From Kutzneria viridogrisea (GTDB taxonomy: Bacteria; Actinomycetota; Actinomycetes; Mycobacteriales; Pseudonocardiaceae), in assembly GCA_014138725.1 (NCBI GenBank), contig JACJID010000007.1:124001-188000 (forward strand): 64,000 bases of DNA, in the 5' to 3' direction. Below are positions 61,131-64,000 of the stretch, piece by piece; the first letter of the stretch is position 1, and each line of letters starts with the position of its first letter. The notes under the pieces are model-generated. The model had not been told where the DNA came from. It did no database searches and saw nothing but the letters and a program-made list of their open reading frames with translations. The translations under genes were made by a program, and so were the position numbers.

Positions 61131-61996
61131 CGCTGCTCCCGGGCGGCGTGCGGAGCCCGCACGCTGAGAACAGCCACCCCTACGACGAGTACCGCCAACG
61201 CGAGGACCTGCCCGATGATCGGCCAGGGACCGGTGCGCAGCTGTTCGCCCAGCCACAACGCACCGATACCGATGCCGACCAGCGGATCGAGCACCACGAT
61301 CACCGCCAGCGCGGGGGCCAGGGCCACCCCGACCCGGAACGCGTTCTGGTTGAGCACGAACCCGACCAGCCCGCAGACCACGACCAGGTACAACGGCCAG
61401 TTCGTGAGCGCGGCCCAGAGCCCGCGCCGCAGGTCGTCGGTGGCCAGCTTGGCCAGTCCGGCCGTCACGCCGTACAACAGGCCGGTGGCGGTCGCCAAGG
61501 CCAGTGCCCTGGTCCGTCCCGGTCGGTGGAAGGCGACGGCCAGGCACAGCACCAGCAACACGCACAGTCCACCAGCCAGCGGCCACACCTCATCCGCGCT
61601 CATCCGGTCCTGGCCGGCCTGGGGACTGGCGATCAGCAGGAACCCGGCCAGCCCGGCCACGCACAGTCCAGCGCCCAGCAACACCACGCGGTCCGGCCGC
61701 TGTTTGCCGAGTGCGGCGCTGAACAGCACCGCGAACACCAGCCCGGTGACCAGCAACGGCTGCACCAGGATGAGTGGGCCGGTGGCCAGTGCCAGCCACT
61801 GCAAGGCGATGCCGAGCCCGTTGGCCACCAGCGAACCCAGCCAGACCGGCTGCCGCAGCAACTCCCCCACCAGGCCGATCCGGATCGTGCCCTGCTCACC
61901 GGTTCGACGCGCCGCCCGATGTTGCAGCGCGCCGGTGAGACCGAAGCAGGCCGCGGCGGCCACCGCCGCGGGTACCGAGATCAGCAGGTCACCCAT
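61127..61996 (-). CDS. DMT-superfamily (EamA-like) transporter
   Basis: 289 residues with about nine or ten membrane segments (SVPAAVAAAACFGLTGALQH; LYLVVVCGLVGFVLNQNAFR; IIGQVLALAVLVVGVAVLSV). The pattern of two similar halves fits DMT/EamA exporters of the kind widespread in actinobacteria. It overlaps the preceding fusion gene by eight bases. Substrate unknown; possibly lipid precursors. Confidence 0.8.
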   Translation of the reverse strand: MGDLLISVPAAVAAAACFGLTGALQHRAARRTGEQGTIRIGLVGELLRQPVWLGSLVANGLGIALQWLALATGPLILVQPLLVTGLVFAVLFSAALGKQRPDRVVLLGAGLCVAGLAGFLLIASPQAGQDRMSADEVWPLAGGLCVLLVLCLAVAFHRPGRTRALALATATGLLYGVTAGLAKLATDDLRRGLWAALTNWPLYLVVVCGLVGFVLNQNAFRVGVALAPALAVIVVLDPLVGIGIGALWLGEQLRTGPWPIIGQVLALAVLVVGVAVLSVRAPHAAREQR

Positions 61997-64000
61997 ACCG
62001 ACCCACTGATTGGTCGATCAAGTCCTGAGCGGCGGTCCGCACCGCCTGTGCGAGCCGGGGCCCGTCCACACCGGGTGCGGTGGTGAAGCAGAAGTGCAGC
62101 TGATCTCCCCAGCACAGGGCGCCCCAGGACAGACCGCTGCCCGGGGCCAGCGGGAGCACGGGGTGGGCCTGGCCGATCCTGCTGCCATTGAGACGGATCT
62201 CGTGTCGCGGACCGGGCAGCACGGTACCGATGGCGTTGAACCAGGGCGGCCGGTACATCGCCCTGGCGAGGGCACGATGAGCCAGCGGCGGCAGCCAGCC
62301 CACCGCGTGCAGCACGGCACGAGCCACCTCGGCCAGGTCGGTGCTTTTGGCCTCGCGCAACGCCTCGGCCACCGCGTGCAGCCGGGTGGCCACGTCCATC
62401 GGCCCAATCGGAAGATCGACCGGGACGGCACCCGTCCAGTTGCCGGCGGCGCGCATTGACGTCGGTTGGCGCAGTGACACAGGCATCACCATGCGGATGG
62501 CCGAGGTGCCGTGCCCTGCGTCTGGCAGCGCGCGGTGCAGCGCCTCGGCGACCACGGTGTACACGGCATCGGCAAGTCCGCACCCGGCACTGCGAGCCGC
62601 GGCCCGCAGCCGGTCGCCCGGGATCGTCACGAACTCGTGGCGTCGCGGGGTCCCGGCGCGGTCGAGGGCACTGGCCGGGGCGCGTCCGCCAGCTGCCAGC
62701 CGGCGCAGGCCGCGAGCCAGCCGGGACAGCGAGGGCAGCGCGGCGGTGCCCATGCGGGCGGTCGGCGGCGCCGCCCAGGCGCGGGTCGCAGTGCCGGTCG
62801 CCGACAGCAGCGCCTGCAACACCATCACTCCGTCGCCCAGCGCGTGATGTGCCTTGATCAGTACGGCCATCCGGTCCGGGTCAGCTCGCGGCTCGACCAA
62901 AGCCGCCGCGACGGGCCGGTCGAGGTCCAGCGGCGCGCTGAAGAACTCGTCGGCGATCGTCCGCCAGTCACCCGCCCGGCGAACGACCAGGTCAGCTGGA
63001 TCCACCGCGTGGTCCCGCACCCATCTGCCGCGACGCAGGGCGGTCGGCGGGACGAGCCGCCCGAACACACCGGGCACGGTCGACACCAAGCGGACCACCT
63101 CCTCCCAGGTGGGCCCTGTGTCCTCGAAGATCAGTACGGCGCCGACCTGCTGGGGCGCGTCCGCCGTCTGGGCGTGCAGGAACAGCGCATCAGCGGCGGG
63201 CAGGACCCGACCGACCGGGTAGCTCGGACCGGCGGCGACCAGGTGGCGCAGCCCGTCCTCGATCCTGTGGTCGGCCGTGTAGCGCAACGCCCGCTCCTCC
63301 TGCTCCCGCAGTCGATCCGGATCCGCGCGCACGGCGTGCAGCCACGCCGTCAGCTCACCGGGCTGGTCGCACACCGTCGCCAACCCGGCGTCGGCCATCA
63401 GCGCCGCGTTCGCGCGGCCGTGCCCGGCGATGGGCTCGTGCAGGACCACGGCACGACCGCAGGCCAGCGCTTCCAGACCAGTGGCGCCACCGGCGTTGGT
63501 CACCACCACGTCGGCGGCCACCATCAGCGAGGCCATGTCCGTTACCCAGCCGAGCACCACCACCCTGTTGTCGGCGAACCGCGCGGTGAGTTCCCGCCGC
63601 AGTTGGTCGTTGCGGCCGGCCACGACGAGCACGACACCCTGGCTGTCACCCGCCAACAGTTCGGTCACCGTACGGCCGGTGCTGCCGAATCCCAGCGATC
63701 CACAGGACACCAGCGCCACGAACCGGTCGGTGGGCAGACCGAGCCGCCTCCGTGCCCGCTCGCGGTCTCCTGGGACGAACCGCTCAGCCACCGGCGGCGC
63801 GGACACCTCGACCACCGCGCCTGGTTCGTCTCGCGTGGCCACCTCGGCGGCCACGGGGTGCATCACCAGGTTCAGATCGACTCCGGTGTGCACCCAGGAC
63901 GGATGCGGAGCGAAGTCGGACACCCAGGCGCCGACCGGCGTGGTCAGCCCACGATGGTGCCGAAGCCACTCCAGCCCGGTGCTGGCCATCGGGTAGGTCG
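61989..64000 (-). CDS. Glycosyltransferase fused to WS/DGAT acyltransferase (5' end outside window)
   Basis: At least 670 residues; the frame is open to the right edge and an internal Met at 63989 is not preceded by a stop, so the start lies outside. The N-terminal part is a GT-B transferase C-domain (VSCGSLGFGSTGRTV; NAGGATGLEALACGRAVVLH with a GHGRANA donor loop). The C-terminal part (about residue 255 on) is a wax-ester synthase/diacylglycerol acyltransferase with the catalytic HHALGDG (HHxxxDG) and NWTGAVPVDLP. WS/DGATs acylate alcohols; fused to a glycosyltransferase it may make an acylated glycolipid, perhaps a hopanoid one. Inference. Confidence 0.85.
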   Translation of the reverse strand, partial: TYPMASTGLEWLRHHRGLTTPVGAWVSDFAPHPSWVHTGVDLNLVMHPVAAEVATRDEPGAVVEVSAPPVAERFVPGDRERARRRLGLPTDRFVALVSCGSLGFGSTGRTVTELLAGDSQGVVLVVAGRNDQLRRELTARFADNRVVVLGWVTDMASLMVAADVVVTNAGGATGLEALACGRAVVLHEPIAGHGRANAALMADAGLATVCDQPGELTAWLHAVRADPDRLREQEERALRYTADHRIEDGLRHLVAAGPSYPVGRVLPAADALFLHAQTADAPQQVGAVLIFEDTGPTWEEVVRLVSTVPGVFGRLVPPTALRRGRWVRDHAVDPADLVVRRAGDWRTIADEFFSAPLDLDRPVAAALVEPRADPDRMAVLIKAHHALGDGVMVLQALLSATGTATRAWAAPPTARMGTAALPSLSRLARGLRRLAAGGRAPASALDRAGTPRRHEFVTIPGDRLRAAARSAGCGLADAVYTVVAEALHRALPDAGHGTSAIRMVMPVSLRQPTSMRAAGNWTGAVPVDLPIGPMDVATRLHAVAEALREAKSTDLAEVARAVLHAVGWLPPLAHRALARAMYRPPWFNAIGTVLPGPRHEIRLNGSRIGQAHPVLPLAPGSGLSWGALCWGDQLHFCFTTAPGVDGPRLAQAVRTAAQDLIDQSVGRYG

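Noticed and set aside
1-64000. CRISPR arrays, tRNA or rRNA genes, replication origin
   Set aside because: No regularly spaced repeats, no cloverleaf-like sequence with CCA-type end and no rRNA signature were seen on reading; a covariance-model scan would be the deciding test.

Overview
This is high-GC DNA with a GTG-rich, tightly overlapping gene style, SHOCT and Eis-type genes and an actinobacterial-type hopanoid cluster. I read it as the chromosome of a filamentous actinomycete (Actinomycetota; Pseudonocardiales or Streptomyces-like is an inference). There is no rRNA or tRNA gene to place it more exactly. No tRNA, CRISPR array or replication origin was seen.

Layout. (1) 1-2.6 kb: N-terminal part of a large LuxR-type ATPase regulator, divergent from a metallo-beta-lactamase/carboxylesterase pair (2.8-5.2 kb). 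(2) 5.3-13.2 kb: a leftward catabolic operon (NmrA-like reductase, MBL hydrolase, FAH-family hydrolase, SnoaL-like protein, type I extradiol dioxygenase, CMD protein, class I glutamine amidotransferase, amidase, aldo-keto reductase). It is divergent from an Rrf2 regulator, with a clear inverted repeat between them. (3) 13.7-34.1 kb: the most interesting region. It looks like a biosynthetic cluster for a 7-deazapurine (preQ0-derived) glycoside: folE, queD, queE and queC; five glycosyltransferases forming two paralogous pairs plus one; an O-carbamoyltransferase; two methyltransferases; a phytanoyl-CoA-hydroxylase-like dioxygenase; an MFS exporter; and a LuxR-family regulator. queE carries an in-frame TGA. 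Decayed copies of queD, queC, phyH and a sugar epimerase lie at the cassette borders. A bipartite upstream element, CTTCGG(A/G)-N5/6-CCG(T)GATGTG, recurs before several transcription units.

(4) 34.1-36.1 kb: a graveyard of broken genes, one with an intact promoter. (5) 36.1-46.7 kb: assorted single genes: an Eis-like acetyltransferase; an acetyltransferase with a WhiB7-like promoter, leader peptide and attenuator-like hairpins, followed by an infA paralogue; a GntR regulator beside a PEBP-SRPBCC fusion; an oxidoreductase; and a LysR gene cut by a 1194-bp IS630-family element with its TA target duplication. (6) 46.7-51.4 kb: a multi-pass M48 protease with partner, a SHOCT protein, a VOC protein and a DUF488 protein. 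(7) 51.6-59.7 kb: a complete hopanoid operon (hpnC-hpnD-hpnE-prenyl synthase-shc-hpnG fusion-hpnH), each gene overlapping the next. (8) 59.7-64 kb: a membrane protein, SDR, DMT transporter and a glycosyltransferase-WS/DGAT fusion running off the end.

How it fits together. In region 3, FolE, QueD, QueE and QueC would convert GTP to preQ0. Glycosyltransferases, carbamoyltransferase, methyltransferases and dioxygenase would decorate it, the MFS protein would export it and the LuxR protein would switch it on. The in-frame stop in queE means the pathway is either dead, rescued by a second queE elsewhere, or affected by a sequence error. In region 7 two farnesyl units become squalene, are cyclised by Shc and extended with adenosine by HpnH.
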